Positions 8,900 to 18,047 of a stretch of 64,000 nucleotides of DNA are shown here, in pieces. The DNA is from Acidobacteriota bacterium (GTDB lineage: Bacteria; Acidobacteriota; Blastocatellia; Pyrinomonadales; Pyrinomonadaceae). The number at the start of each line of letters is the position of its first letter. Position 1 is the stretch's first letter. Location of the stretch: positions 124,001 through 188,000 of the forward strand of contig JAFAVK010000055.1 in NCBI GenBank assembly GCA_019242475.1, given 5' to 3'. The notes under the pieces are model-generated. The model made no database searches, was not told the DNA's origin, and saw only the letters and a program-made list of their open reading frames with translations. The position numbers were made by a program, and so were the translations under genes.

Positions 8900-10396
8900 A
8901 TGAGACGCCCGCCTAAGGACAAGCAAGGCCGCGAAATAACGGCGCCGCCGACAGTGACCCCAAACCTGGGGAGCAGGCGGAATTCTGCCGGAGAGAAGGT
9001 CGAGTTAGTTCGGCAAGTCCGCGAGTACGAGCTAATCACTCCTCTTTACGGCGGCGGCGTCGAACCCGCGCACGCCGACCCGCTGACGACCGTCCGCGTT
9101 CCCGGCATACGCGGCCACCTCCGCTTCTGGTGGCGTGCCTGTCGCGCGACGCAGTTCTCAACGGTCGCTGAAATGAAAAGGGAGGAGGACTCGATCTGGG
9201 GAAGCACCGAACAGCCTTCCGCCGTTGTGCTCGAACTGAAGCTGGACGACAAGGCTGCGGTAAAGAAAGAGCCCGCCTACTGGATGGAGAGAAACCCGCG
9301 CACTGGCAGGCCCGCCTTAAAAAACTCTCACCAAGTACATACTTACGCGGCTTTCCCTCTACAGCCCAAGAAGGAAGAGCGCGAGCAGGCGGGCTGGAAG
9401 TCCGGAGACATTCTCACAGGGGTTTGCTTCTCTCTGCGACTCAGCTTCCCAGGTCATCTCATCATCCCGCGGGCCGGTTCCGCCGAGGGGCGGAAGGTGG
9501 ATGTGAAGAAAGAGGTGGAGGCGGCCTTGTGGGCGTGGGAGACCTTCGGCGGTGTGGGCGCGAGAACGCGACGCGGATTCGGAGCGCTGGTGCTGCGAAG
9601 TATAGATGGGGAAAAAGTGCCGCCGACCCAAAGCAGGAACTTGGGGGAGACGATCAGCAGAAAGCTGGGAGGGCATGTGCTACGCGGCGACGCCCCCGAA
9701 GGCATCCCTCATTTAAAAACTGACATGTCTGTCTTCGGCCCGCTTGAGTTGGCCCAGGCGGGCGCGCGCGAAAGCGCGCCCCGGCCCCCGCATGACATGG
9801 CCGTTTGCCTTACGCCTCTCGCGCCGGGCGGCATTGATAAGCATCCGGAGTTGCTGGTGTGGTCTGAGCTGATAGAGAAGTTGAGAGACTTCCGGCAATG
9901 CCGTAGCGAAAAGGAAGCAGGTGAATACCCACCGCGCGGCCACAGTTACTGGCCGGAGCCGAGGATGATCAAGAAGCTTCTACGCAGGGAGAAAGAACCT
10001 CTGGACGTGGAGAAGTTTCCGCGAGCCGAGTTCGGCCTCCCAATCATCTTCCACATGCCGCGCCTCGGTGATCTTGAGGCTACCTTGAAAGGGCTGAGAG
10101 TCAAAGAAGCTGACAAGGATTTCGAGCGGCTGGCCAGTCGGCTGATTTTGCGGCCGCTACGTTGCGCCGACGGAGCGGTCGGTGTGGCGCTGATTCTCGA
10201 AGCCCCGCGGACGCCGCCCGGCGGCCTGATGTTGAGCTGGGTGAAGGACAGGGTGACCGCGCGGGAACCTGTTGACTCGCAACTGTCCGAAGATGAAGCT
10301 GCTGAGTTGACACACAGGTTGGAGCCGCTCGGCGGCAGAACGGATGTGTTGCAGGCGTTTCTTCAATACCTCACGGTAAGGAGGTCGCAGAGGTGA
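8900..10396 (+). CDS. cmr1: Type III-B CRISPR RAMP protein Cmr1
   Basis: 498 residues. After a 40-residue lead the sequence YELITPLYGGGVEPAHADP followed by VRVPGIRGHLRFWWR is the family signature of Cmr1 (Cas7-like RAMP). A glycine-rich loop, FGGVGARTRRGFGAL, occurs near residue 215. Cmr1 sits at the 3' end of the crRNA in the Cmr complex and helps capture target RNA. Its gene overlaps cmr4 by one to four bases depending on the cmr4 start. The order cmr2-cmr3-cmr1-cmr4-cmr5-cmr6 is a common type III-B order. Confidence 0.93.
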   Translation: MRRPPKDKQGREITAPPTVTPNLGSRRNSAGEKVELVRQVREYELITPLYGGGVEPAHADPLTTVRVPGIRGHLRFWWRACRATQFSTVAEMKREEDSIWGSTEQPSAVVLELKLDDKAAVKKEPAYWMERNPRTGRPALKNSHQVHTYAAFPLQPKKEEREQAGWKSGDILTGVCFSLRLSFPGHLIIPRAGSAEGRKVDVKKEVEAALWAWETFGGVGARTRRGFGALVLRSIDGEKVPPTQSRNLGETISRKLGGHVLRGDAPEGIPHLKTDMSVFGPLELAQAGARESAPRPPHDMAVCLTPLAPGGIDKHPELLVWSELIEKLRDFRQCRSEKEAGEYPPRGHSYWPEPRMIKKLLRREKEPLDVEKFPRAEFGLPIIFHMPRLGDLEATLKGLRVKEADKDFERLASRLILRPLRCADGAVGVALILEAPRTPPGGLMLSWVKDRVTAREPVDSQLSEDEAAELTHRLEPLGGRTDVLQAFLQYLTVRRSQR

Positions 10397-11292
10397 TGAA
10401 AGCAAGACTACTTTTCGTGCATGCGCTTTCGCCGCTGCACGCCGGCACCGGACAGGGCGTAGGCGTGATAGACCTGCCCATCGCGAGGGAGAAGGCGACC
10501 GGGCTGCCCTACCTGCCCGGCTCTTCGATTAAAGGCACTCTGCGCGATCAGTTTGAGCCGGATGAGGATGCGGAGAGGAACCGCGACACGCTGCGCGTGC
10601 GCATCTTCGGGCCGGAAACTAACCGCGCGGACGAACACGCGGGGGCCGTGCAGTTCACAGATCAGACACTGGCTCTTCTGCCCGTGCGCAGCATGGCCGG
10701 GACGTTCGCGTGGGTCACGTCGCCGTACGTCCTGCGGAGGCTGGCCCGAGACGCTGGCGGGGCGGAGGTCACGGCGCCTCCCGACTCTGTCCCGGAGCCT
10801 TCGGCCGTCGAGCAGTGCGTCGTGACCGAAGCGTCCAAGCTCTCTTACAGAGATGACGGTAAGGTCTACCTGGAAGACCTCGACCTTACTCCCGACACGG
10901 GGCAGGCGGGGGGCGCCTCTGACTGGGCGCGCTGGCTCGGCGAGCGAATGTTCGTCGGTGACGAGCAGTGGCGTGAGATGCTCATGGGTCGCTTCTGCGT
11001 CGTGCACGACGATATGTTGTCTTTCCTGCTCAACACGACGACAGAGATTGCGGCCCGCGTAAAGATCGGCGACGACTCGAAGACGGTCGTAAAGGGCGGC
11101 CTTTGGTATGAGGAATCACTGCCGACGGAGACGGTGCTCTTTGGCCTGACACTGGCCTTCCCAAACAAACAGACCAGGCTCACCGATGACGAAATCTTCG
11201 AGCACATAGCGGGCGAACTCAAGCGCCCGTTGCAGTTCGGTGGCAAGGCCACGGTGGGTCGCGGGTTGTGTCGGGTAGTGCTGGCCGGGTAA
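10396..11292 (+). CDS. cmr4: Type III-B CRISPR backbone RAMP protein Cmr4
   Basis: About 298 residues; begins KARLLFVHALSPLHAGTGQG and contains LPYLPGSSIKGTLRDQF, both characteristic of Cmr4 (Cas7-type backbone). Cmr4 polymerises along the crRNA and, in studied systems, cleaves the bound target RNA every six bases using an acidic residue in a loop. A perfect AAGGAGG ribosome binding site lies at 10378-10384, which would also suit the GTG at 10393; the two starts differ by one residue. The C-terminal G-rich stretch (LQFGGKATVGRGLCRV) is as expected. Confidence 0.93.
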   Translation: MKARLLFVHALSPLHAGTGQGVGVIDLPIAREKATGLPYLPGSSIKGTLRDQFEPDEDAERNRDTLRVRIFGPETNRADEHAGAVQFTDQTLALLPVRSMAGTFAWVTSPYVLRRLARDAGGAEVTAPPDSVPEPSAVEQCVVTEASKLSYRDDGKVYLEDLDLTPDTGQAGGASDWARWLGERMFVGDEQWREMLMGRFCVVHDDMLSFLLNTTTEIAARVKIGDDSKTVVKGGLWYEESLPTETVLFGLTLAFPNKQTRLTDDEIFEHIAGELKRPLQFGGKATVGRGLCRVVLAG

Positions 11293-11327
11293 GGGAAGCG
11301 TAAAGCCGGCAGAGGGGAGTGGCTTAA

Positions 11328-11741
11328 ATGCTGACAACCGATCAGAAGTTCGCGGTGACCAGCTTCGAGCAGATCAAGGCCGACGTGGTGAGTCGCGGGG
11401 ACGGCCCTTACCAGAAGAAGTACGGGTCGATGGCGCACAAGCTGCCCGTCCTGATTCGCACGGCGGGGTTGGCGCAGGCGCTTCAGTTCGTCGAGGCGCG
11501 GACTAAGTCCGACGACGCACCCGAGAAGAAACTTTTAACCCACCTGGCACAAGCGCTCGGCTTTACGGACGGTGACGGAATGTCCGCCAGGGAGCGACTC
11601 CTGGAGAAAAGCCGCACAGAGGGCCTCGGCGCGTACATGCGGCTCACGCAGCAGTCACTCGCCGCTTTGCTGTGGTACAAGCGCTTCGCGCAGTCAGTCC
11701 TGAACGTCGAGGCAGGAGAGGACGACGAAGGCGCAAGGTGA
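11328..11741 (+). CDS. cmr5: Type III-B CRISPR small subunit Cmr5
   Basis: 137 residues, almost entirely helical, with the Cmr5 pattern of a KKYGSMAHKLPVLIRTAGLAQ segment and a C-terminal TQQSLAALLWYKRFAQ helix. Cmr5 forms the inner filament of the Cmr complex that runs alongside Cmr4 and supports the target RNA. It starts 35 bases after cmr4 with a GAGGGGAG ribosome binding site. Length and position in the operon match the family. Confidence 0.9.
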   Translation: MLTTDQKFAVTSFEQIKADVVSRGDGPYQKKYGSMAHKLPVLIRTAGLAQALQFVEARTKSDDAPEKKLLTHLAQALGFTDGDGMSARERLLEKSRTEGLGAYMRLTQQSLAALLWYKRFAQSVLNVEAGEDDEGAR

Positions 11742-11756
11742 TGGCGGGGGTAAGAG

Positions 11757-12800
11757 ATGGTTACGAGGCGAGAACAACTCAGAGAACTCAGCCTGAGCGG
11801 AACAGAGTATCCTAACGCCGGATTGTGGCTGGATAAGCTCATGGTTGACCAGTCCCGCGAGAACAAGGTGGCCCGCCGCGCCCTCGTTACGGAGGTCGCG
11901 AGCATTCCTGAGCCCGAGAACTACAGGGACTTTTTCGGGTTGTGGGAGCGAAGTCTCAGAGAGCGCGACGTGCGGTGCGTGGTGGCGAAAGTCTCCGGGC
12001 GGATGATAGTGGGCCTCGGTGCGGAAGGTGTACTGGAAGCCTCGGTCGCGCTGCACCGTACTTACGGAGTGCCGTATATCCCAGGTAGTGCTTTGAAAGG
12101 CTTGGCCGCCTCCTTCGCGCGTCATCACTGTGGGGAGGAGTGGGGGAAGGGTTCTAATTTTTACCGGGTGATTTTCGGCGACACGGAGGACGCGGGCTAC
12201 GTCACGTTCTTCGACGCTTTGTACGTGCCCGGTTCGGGAGTGAAAGATGGCTCCGGCGCGGCACGAGCCCTCTGGCCCGACGTGATGACCGTCCACCATC
12301 AGGAGTATTACCAGGAGAAGCCGGGGCGCGGCGACATACACCCGCCCGCCGACTGGGACGACCCGAACCCTGTGCCTTTTATCTCGGCCACGGGCGAGTA
12401 TCTAATCGCCGTGGCCGCGCCCGCAGGCTGTGAGGGGTGGCGCGACCGCGCCTTCGAGATTCTTTGCAAGGCGTTGCGGCACGAGGGCGTCGGCGCTAAG
12501 ACTTCAAGTGGTTACGGCAGGCTCGAAACGCCCGGCGCGGCGGACGGCCACGAGTCCACGCCAACGGCTGACGAAGGTGGGCGCAGGGCCGACGAGTTGA
12601 TCGCACACGTCCGCGCCCTCCTGGATAGAGATGTCCCCGGACGCATCGGCGTCTACGTCGAGCAGTGGCGACGGCTTGAGGCCGGGGAGGAGCACAAGCG
12701 CCGCGTGGCGGCGGAGATAATCGACAGGGTCAGGCGCGCGGGACGCGAGAAGGCTTCGCGCGACAAGGATTGGTACAAGGAGTTGCTCGCGTACGTTTGA
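11757..12800 (+). CDS. cmr6: Type III-B CRISPR RAMP protein Cmr6
   Basis: 347 residues. The centre has HRTYGVPYIPGSALKGLAAS, the typical Cmr6 RAMP motif, and the C-terminal part contains LRHEGVGAKTSSGYGRLE, the glycine-rich loop. Cmr6 caps the 3' end of the Cmr4 backbone together with Cmr1. The last 90 residues are a charged helical extension (for example RRLEAGEEHKRRVAAEIIDR) not needed for the fold as known. The start is 15 bases after the cmr5 stop. The six cmr genes are therefore complete and none is broken. Confidence 0.92.
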   Translation: MVTRREQLRELSLSGTEYPNAGLWLDKLMVDQSRENKVARRALVTEVASIPEPENYRDFFGLWERSLRERDVRCVVAKVSGRMIVGLGAEGVLEASVALHRTYGVPYIPGSALKGLAASFARHHCGEEWGKGSNFYRVIFGDTEDAGYVTFFDALYVPGSGVKDGSGAARALWPDVMTVHHQEYYQEKPGRGDIHPPADWDDPNPVPFISATGEYLIAVAAPAGCEGWRDRAFEILCKALRHEGVGAKTSSGYGRLETPGAADGHESTPTADEGGRRADELIAHVRALLDRDVPGRIGVYVEQWRRLEAGEEHKRRVAAEIIDRVRRAGREKASRDKDWYKELLAYV

Positions 12801-12813
12801 AGGGAAGGCTCTG

Positions 12814-13545
12814 ATGTCTCGGCGCCGGAAGTCGAATACGCTACAACCAGTTTTCAACCCGCGATTCCCCTACGTCTTTATTCCGGGGGCGCTGGTGCTC
12901 ACCCTGGCCGGCAACTCCCTGCATGACCTTTTGAAGAAAGGCTTGGGCGACGCTCCCTCCGGCCTTTGGCGAATCCTCGCGCTCTCCGCCGCCCTGATGA
13001 TTCTGCTTTGGCTCGTGGCCCGCCGCGTCGGCGCTTTAAGTCTCACGTTGAAGCCGGAAGCGCCCGCGCCCGAAAGGGTGGCCGCGAAGCCCAAGCCGCC
13101 GCCAAGCAAAGGTCTCATCGCATTAGTCTCAAATCATGAGCCCGTGGAGAAGGCCATTGAATACCATAGCGAAATGCTTGAGCGCGTGTGGCTCATCGCC
13201 ACCACAGCTTCAGAGAGTGTGGCCTACGAGATCAGGGAGAAGTATGACGGGCTTGGCATCAAGTTCGATATCGTTCATCTGGACGACGAGTTCGACGTGC
13301 AGAAGGCGCAGGCGGTCGTGGAGGGCATCTACGCGTCTCGGCTCGACGGGATGGCGGAGGAGGACGTGACGGCCGACTTCACGGGGGGCACGAAGATGAT
13401 GACGGTCGGGATGATCTTCGGCTGCTTGAGTCCTGCGCGCAGGCTGCAATACGTTCCAGCGAACCGCGAAGGTGGCGGGCTCGTCCCACTAGAACCAATC
13501 GAGTACAACGTTAAGGCGCCTGGTGCCGAGGCGGCACGGGCGTAG
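12814..13545 (+). CDS. Membrane-anchored CARF-domain CRISPR effector (Cam1-like)
   Basis: 243 residues. Residues about 20-38 are weakly hydrophobic and residues 51-73 (LWRILALSAALMILLWLVAR) are a clear transmembrane helix. A Pro/Lys-rich linker (about 80-98) leads to a soluble domain with the CARF pattern: LIALVSNHEP strand, alternating strands and helices, and the ligand-pocket motif DFTGGTKMM at 188-196. CARF domains bind cyclic oligoadenylate made by Cas10. No HEPN, PD-(D/E)xK or other nuclease motif is seen, so the output is probably exerted at the membrane, as reported for Cam1, a short TM-CARF protein. Position directly after cmr6 (13 bases) supports co-expression. The exact family is not certain because there may be two TM segments rather than one. 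Confidence 0.75.
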   Translation: MSRRRKSNTLQPVFNPRFPYVFIPGALVLTLAGNSLHDLLKKGLGDAPSGLWRILALSAALMILLWLVARRVGALSLTLKPEAPAPERVAAKPKPPPSKGLIALVSNHEPVEKAIEYHSEMLERVWLIATTASESVAYEIREKYDGLGIKFDIVHLDDEFDVQKAQAVVEGIYASRLDGMAEEDVTADFTGGTKMMTVGMIFGCLSPARRLQYVPANREGGGLVPLEPIEYNVKAPGAEAARA

Positions 13546-13570
13546 CTTCCCGGCGAGAGTTCACGCAGGC

Positions 13571-13882
13571 ATGAGCGAGAACGGCCACGTCCTCAATTTA
13601 GATTTGAGCAACGCGGAGCTTTACGCGGGCTGCGAGATTAGTGAGGTCGCGGGGCGGCTCGTGCTGATGACTCCCGTCGGCGAGGCGGTGCAGACTGTCG
13701 GGCGCAACGCGCGGAGGGCCGTCGAGCGCATGGTTTCGGAGGGCGTCGAAGAGGTGACGCTGACCGGTGCGATGGCGATCTGGGCGTACCTCCTTGTCTT
13801 TCACTCCGCAGTGCACCGCTTCCGCCGCGTCTACTACGACGACGGCAGGCCGGGCGGCAGGGTCTTGATAGCGGCGCATTGA
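13571..13882 (+). CDS. csx3: Csx3-like CRISPR accessory protein, possible ring nuclease
   Basis: About 103 residues from the ATG at 13571; an upstream in-frame start at 13523 would overlap the preceding gene. The C-terminal half reads VTLTGAMAIWAYLLVFH, then RVYYDDGRPGG and VLIAAH, which follows the Csx3 pattern of a G-x-x-P/A-x-W helix, a histidine, an aspartate 8-9 residues later and a final hydrophobic strand. Csx3 (Crn3) is known to cleave cyclic tetra-adenylate and so to switch off type III signalling. Its position between two CARF genes fits that role. Sequence similarity is partial and short, so the family call is moderate; activity is inferred. Confidence 0.6.
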   Translation: MSENGHVLNLDLSNAELYAGCEISEVAGRLVLMTPVGEAVQTVGRNARRAVERMVSEGVEEVTLTGAMAIWAYLLVFHSAVHRFRRVYYDDGRPGGRVLIAAH

Positions 13883-13894
13883 ACGGGGTGACTC

Positions 13895-15133
13895 ATGCCA
13901 CGGCCTGAAGCCAGGCAGCCTCAGCCGCCGACGCGGACGATCCTGGTCGCGGTCGCCGGCGGGAGCCCGGCCGTCATCACGGAGACCTTCTGGGCGCTGG
14001 CCCGCGAGAAGGGCGTGAGGATAGACGAGGTGAGGGTCATCACGACCTCCGAAGGGCGCGACGCGGTTGTGGGCGCGCTGCTCTCCTCCCCGCGAAGCCG
14101 TTTCTCGGAATGCTGCGTCGAGTGCGGCCTCGACCCGGAGCGCGTGAAGTTCGACGGCTCGACCATCGAAGTCCTCAGGGACGAACGCGGCGCGGAGCTT
14201 GCCGACATAAGAGATTCGCGCGAGAACGCGCTGGCCGCCGACCAGATTTGCTCCCTCATCCACCGGTGGGCCGGCGAGGAGGGCACGCGGCTGCACGCAT
14301 CCGCGGCGGGCGGGCGCAAGACCATGAGCATCTATCTAACCATAGCGATGATGCTCTACGGCCGGGAAGAAGACAGCCTGTGGCACGTGCTGGTCGAGCC
14401 GGAGGAGGCCGAGCGCTGCGGAGAGTTCTTCCATCCTTACCGCGAGCCCCGCATGCTACCCGTGAGGGATCGTGACGGGAAGGTCGTCAAAGAAATCTCC
14501 ACCGCGGACGTGCGCATAGACCTCGCCGCCATCCCCTTCGTGAGGCTGAGCGAAATCGGCGCATCGGGTGCGGCGCGGCAGAGCAGTTACCTGCAAATAG
14601 TTAAAGAGAGACAACAGCGCCTTCGTTTCCTGTCCGGCGCCGTCTCGGTGGAGATTCTTCACGCCGAGCGGCCCTACTCGCAAGTCCCGCTCGTCATCTC
14701 GGGGCGCACGTGCAGGCTGAAGCCGGCGAGCGGCCTCATCTACGCGCTGCTCGCCGAGCGCTGTAAGCGGGGGGCGGGCGGCGCGGGGCTGAGGGTGAAG
14801 GAGATCACGGCTGAAGACTTAAAGCGCACTTACCAGTTGCTGACGGGGAATGCCTACGGCGCCCTGGTCGAGGGCACGCACTTTGGCTTCCTGCCCGTCT
14901 GGGTGAAGGAGATAGAAGAGCGCGGAAAGGTGAAGAGCCAACGCAAAGCCGAGGACGACTTCGACAACCTGAAGAGTTCGGTGGAGCAGGCCGTGAACCG
15001 CGCTAACAAGTCGCTGACGCGGGCGGGCTTCCCCGAACGGTTCATGATCGCGAACGTGAACCGCGACAAGAGGCGACAGCCGGCGCGCTACGCCCTGCGC
15101 CTCCCGCCTGAGGCGATACAACTCCCCGATTGA
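13895..15133 (+). CDS. NE0113-family (Csm6/ring-nuclease type) CARF protein with C-terminal winged-helix-like region
   Basis: 412 residues. Residues about 15-215 begin TILVAVAGGSPAVITETFWAL, continue with EVRVITTSEGRD and contain the pocket motif LHASAAGGRKTMSIYL; this is the Cas_NE0113 (TIGR02584/PF09623) CARF-type domain. The C-terminal 190 residues hold a probable helix-turn-helix (LKPASGLIYALLAERCKR) and basic helices. No R-x4-6-H HEPN motif is present, so an RNase role like classic Csm6 is unlikely. Related proteins are annotated as CRISPR-associated ring nucleases; a cOA-responsive regulator is another option. It is the last gene of the operon, 12 bases after the csx3-like gene. Confidence 0.75.
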   Translation: MPRPEARQPQPPTRTILVAVAGGSPAVITETFWALAREKGVRIDEVRVITTSEGRDAVVGALLSSPRSRFSECCVECGLDPERVKFDGSTIEVLRDERGAELADIRDSRENALAADQICSLIHRWAGEEGTRLHASAAGGRKTMSIYLTIAMMLYGREEDSLWHVLVEPEEAERCGEFFHPYREPRMLPVRDRDGKVVKEISTADVRIDLAAIPFVRLSEIGASGAARQSSYLQIVKERQQRLRFLSGAVSVEILHAERPYSQVPLVISGRTCRLKPASGLIYALLAERCKRGAGGAGLRVKEITAEDLKRTYQLLTGNAYGALVEGTHFGFLPVWVKEIEERGKVKSQRKAEDDFDNLKSSVEQAVNRANKSLTRAGFPERFMIANVNRDKRRQPARYALRLPPEAIQLPD

Positions 15134-15493
15134 ATGCCTGCGGCAAGCTTGCCGCCGCGCGTCTCAGGAGGGCCGGTGAGTCGGATTGACAGGCGTGTAC
15201 GAAAGGCCGACCCGCGATGACGTTAAGCGTCAGTCTTACCACCGCCGCACGGGTGATTTAGGCGGGCGGTTAAATTACGCAAACGTAAAGTTAAGGCGAG
15301 CCGTGACAACACTTGATGTGGCCCGGTTAAAAAAAAACATCCGTGCAGCCCGGCTAAGTGAAGTACCCAGAGCTTATGGGTTATGGAACTGATGCGCAGA
15401 TTCATGCGGCTTGGGCCTGGGGCGGAGAATTTTTCGTCATCCGGGCGGACGCACCAACAAAACATGCTAAGATGCACACTTAGGATAGGCGCG
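15134..15493 (+). promoter_or_regulatory. Leader of CRISPR array 1
   Basis: The 360-base gap between the operon end and the first repeat. It opens with a 16-base palindrome GCGGCAAGCTTGCCGC at 15140-15155. Three related sites follow: GCACGGGTGATTT at 15247-15259 (inverted), AACATCCGTGC at 15336-15346 after an A-rich run, and GTCATCCGGGC at 15436-15446. The third ends 47 bases before the first repeat, and the last bases before the repeat are AGGCGC. The same layout is found in front of array 2. The side with the intact repeats and the repeat orientation agree that this is the leader end. A possible -10 (TAAGAT, 15468-15473) is weak. A 68-codon open frame here (15186-15392) is not believed. Confidence 0.8.
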
Positions 15494-17960
15494 GTTGAAG
15501 TAATGAAAGGCCGATAAGGAATTGAAACGTTCGTCGTTTTTCGACGCGCTGAGGCCGGTCTCCTGGATGTTGAAGTAATGAAAGGCCGATAAGGAATTGA
15601 AACTCTCGACGACAGAGCGGCAGCCCCTAAGCGCTTGAATACCCAAGTTGAAGTAATGAAAGGCCGATAAGGAATTGAAACCTCTCCATGAAGATGAAGT
15701 TCGTTATCCCCCTTTCGTACTCGAGTTGAAGTAATGAAAGTCCGATAAGGAATTGAAACCTGCTGTTGCTGTTGCTGGTTGATCGTGACGTTGTTGCCCT
15801 TGTTGAAGTAATGAAAGGCCGATAAGGAATTGAAACTCTGGCGGCGCTTGCCTTCGCCTGCGAACTTCTCGGCGACGTTGAAGTAATGAAAGGCCGATAA
15901 GGAATTGAAACTTTCTCCATCCAACAAACCGTACCGCCGATCCCAGTCCTTGGAAGTTGAAGTAATGAAAGGCCGATAAGGAATTGAAACTCTTGGCACT
16001 TGCGTGCTCTTGCCAGAGCCAGTCTCGGCTTCGTTGAAGTAATGAAAGGCCGATAAGGAATTGAAACTGTCGGCGAGTTTGCTGGGGTGGACGAGGATGA
16101 CGTTGTTGAAGGTTGAAGTAATGAAAGGCCGATAAGGAATTGAAACTCTGGTAGACATAGGCGGTAGTCCAGTGCGGGTCGCCGGTGAGTTGAAGTAATG
16201 AAAGGCCGATAAGGAATTGAAACTCGATCATGGGGTCGTCGTCGCTGACCTGCTCGTTCCGCGTTGAAGTAATGAAAGGCCGATAAGGAATTGAAACTTC
16301 TGGTGGGTGGCCTGAATTACAACTTCGGTCATGCTAGTTGAAGTAATGAAAGGCCGATAAGGAATTGAAACTTACTCTCGTACTGCGAGTTCAGCACCGT
16401 CTCCTTGGTGACGTTGAAGTAATGAAAGGCCGATAAGGAATTGAAACTTCTTAGCGGACACAACGAGCAAAGCGCTCATGATCGTCATGGTTGAAGTAAT
16501 GAAAGGCCGATAAGGAATTGAAACTTCGTCCTGCGGGATGTCAGACTGCGGGTAGAACCAGATGGTTGAAGTAATGAAAGGCCGATAAGGAATTGAAACT
16601 TCCGTGCGATTTCGCGAGGGCCAGAGTGCGCAGAAACGTTGAAGTAATGAAAGGCCGATAAGGAATTGAAACAAGGTTTTGGGCTGAGCCATCACCACGG
16701 GCACGTCCTCGCCGGTTGAAGTAATGAAAGGCCGATAAGGAATTGAAACTCTGCGGGTTGGGTGTGCATCGGTGTCGGCCTCCGGGGGTGTCTGTTGAAG
16801 TAATGAAAGGCCGTTAAGGAATTGAAACTCTTCTCGTTGCGGTAGCGCTCTGCTTCGAGGTAGGTCAGTTGAAGTAATGAAAGGCCGTTAAGGAATTGAA
16901 ACTTCTTCGAGTTGGACTGTTCTGTCCACGCCCGTGGTGCCCGGTTGAAGTAATGAAAGGCCGTTAAGGAATTGAAACTCTGACCTCGAAGATGCGGTGG
17001 AAGCCGTCCGAGACGAAGGTTGAAGTAATGAAAGGCCGATAAGGAATTGAAACTTCCCTGCCCCTGTAGTTGCAGTCAGTGTCGCTGCTTGTGGTCATGG
17101 TTGAAGTAATGAAAGGCCGATAAGGAATTGAAACTCGGTGACGTTGACGTTCAGAAGGTCGAGCGTGGCCGCGTTCTGTTGAAGTAATGAAAGGCCGATA
17201 AGGAATTGAAACTTGTTCGCCTTGCCGCAGGTGTAGCCCGCCCGAATCATCGTTGAAGTAATGAAAGGCCGATAAGGAATTGAAACTTTCTTGTCGTTGG
17301 TGTAGTCCACGTCCCGCTGCGACTCGGGTTGAAGTAATGAAAGGCCGATAAGGAATTGAAACTCTGACTGATCGTCGTGCAGGACACCCTCACCCTTGTG
17401 TTGAAGTAATGAAAGGCCGATAAGGAATTGAAACTTCTGGAGGTTCTGCTTTGCGGACTTGGGCGTCCGGTCGGTTGAAGTAATGAAAGGCCGATAAGGA
17501 ATTGAAACTCTCAAATCTCTCTCCTTGAGGTTGTGCACTTGGTACCCAGAAGTTGAAGTAATGAAAGGCCGATAAGGAATTGAAACTCTTTCCACGTCTT
17601 CGGCTTGGCCGCGGTCTTGGTCTGCTGTGTTGAAGTAATGAAAGGCCGATAAGGAATTGAAACTCTCGTGCGTGAAGCCCTCGCGCTTCTTCTGCTCGAT
17701 GTGTTGAAGTAATGAAAGGCCGATAAGGAATTGAAACCATGGTTTAGAATCGCCTGTGGGAACCGGCCTGAAACTGAGTTGAAGTAATGAAAGGCCGATA
17801 AGGAATTGAAACCTTCGCGGTGGAGCTGACCCATGCCCTCGTAAATCTGGCCGGTTGAAGTAATGAAAGGCCGATAAGGAATTGTAACTTCAGGTTGATG
17901 TTGGCGAGCTGGTTCTCCACTCTGCGTTGAAGTGGCGAAAGGCCGGTTAGGGGTTGAGAC
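15494..17960 (+). CRISPR. CRISPR array 1: 33 repeats of 35 bases, 32 spacers of 37-46 bases
   Basis: The repeat starts GTTGAAGTAATGAAAGG and ends CCGATAAGGAATTGAAAC; the 3' ATTGAAAC is a typical crRNA 5' tag and gives + strand transcription. Repeats begin at 15494, 15569, 15647, 15725, 15802, 15877, 15956 and so on to 17854, with a degenerate last copy at 17926-17960 that marks the distal end. Repeats 18-20 (16794, 16868, 16944) share GTTAAGG in place of GATAAGG; repeat 4 and repeat 32 carry single changes. 25 of 32 spacers begin TC or TT. No two spacers were noticed to be identical. Processing is expected by the Cas6 domain encoded just downstream. Confidence 0.98.
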
Positions 17961-17971
17961 CGGCGTTGGCG

Positions 17972-18001
17972 GGGCGGGCTGCGTGCCCGCCCGAGTGTTT
18001 T
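17972..18001 (+). terminator. Terminator-like hairpin after array 1
   Basis: GGGCGGGC at 17972-17979 pairs perfectly with GCCCGCCC at 17985-17992 across a five-base loop, followed by GAGTGTTTT. It lies directly after the last degenerate repeat and before the Cas6-RT-Cas1 gene, so it probably ends the pre-crRNA transcript. The T run is short, so termination may be partial and allow read-through into the adaptation genes. Confidence 0.6.
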
Positions 18002-18047
18002 GGGGCTCAGAAGCGGGCGACCCTTTGAGGTTCCGGCGGGGCGGGTC

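Noticed and set aside
13895..15133. HEPN ribonuclease (classic Csm6) in the NE0113-family protein
   Set aside because: No R-x4-6-H motif was found in the C-terminal half, which looks winged-helix-like instead.
15186..15392. 68-codon + strand frame in leader 1
   Set aside because: It runs through the conserved leader sites, has no ribosome binding site and no counterpart in leader 2.
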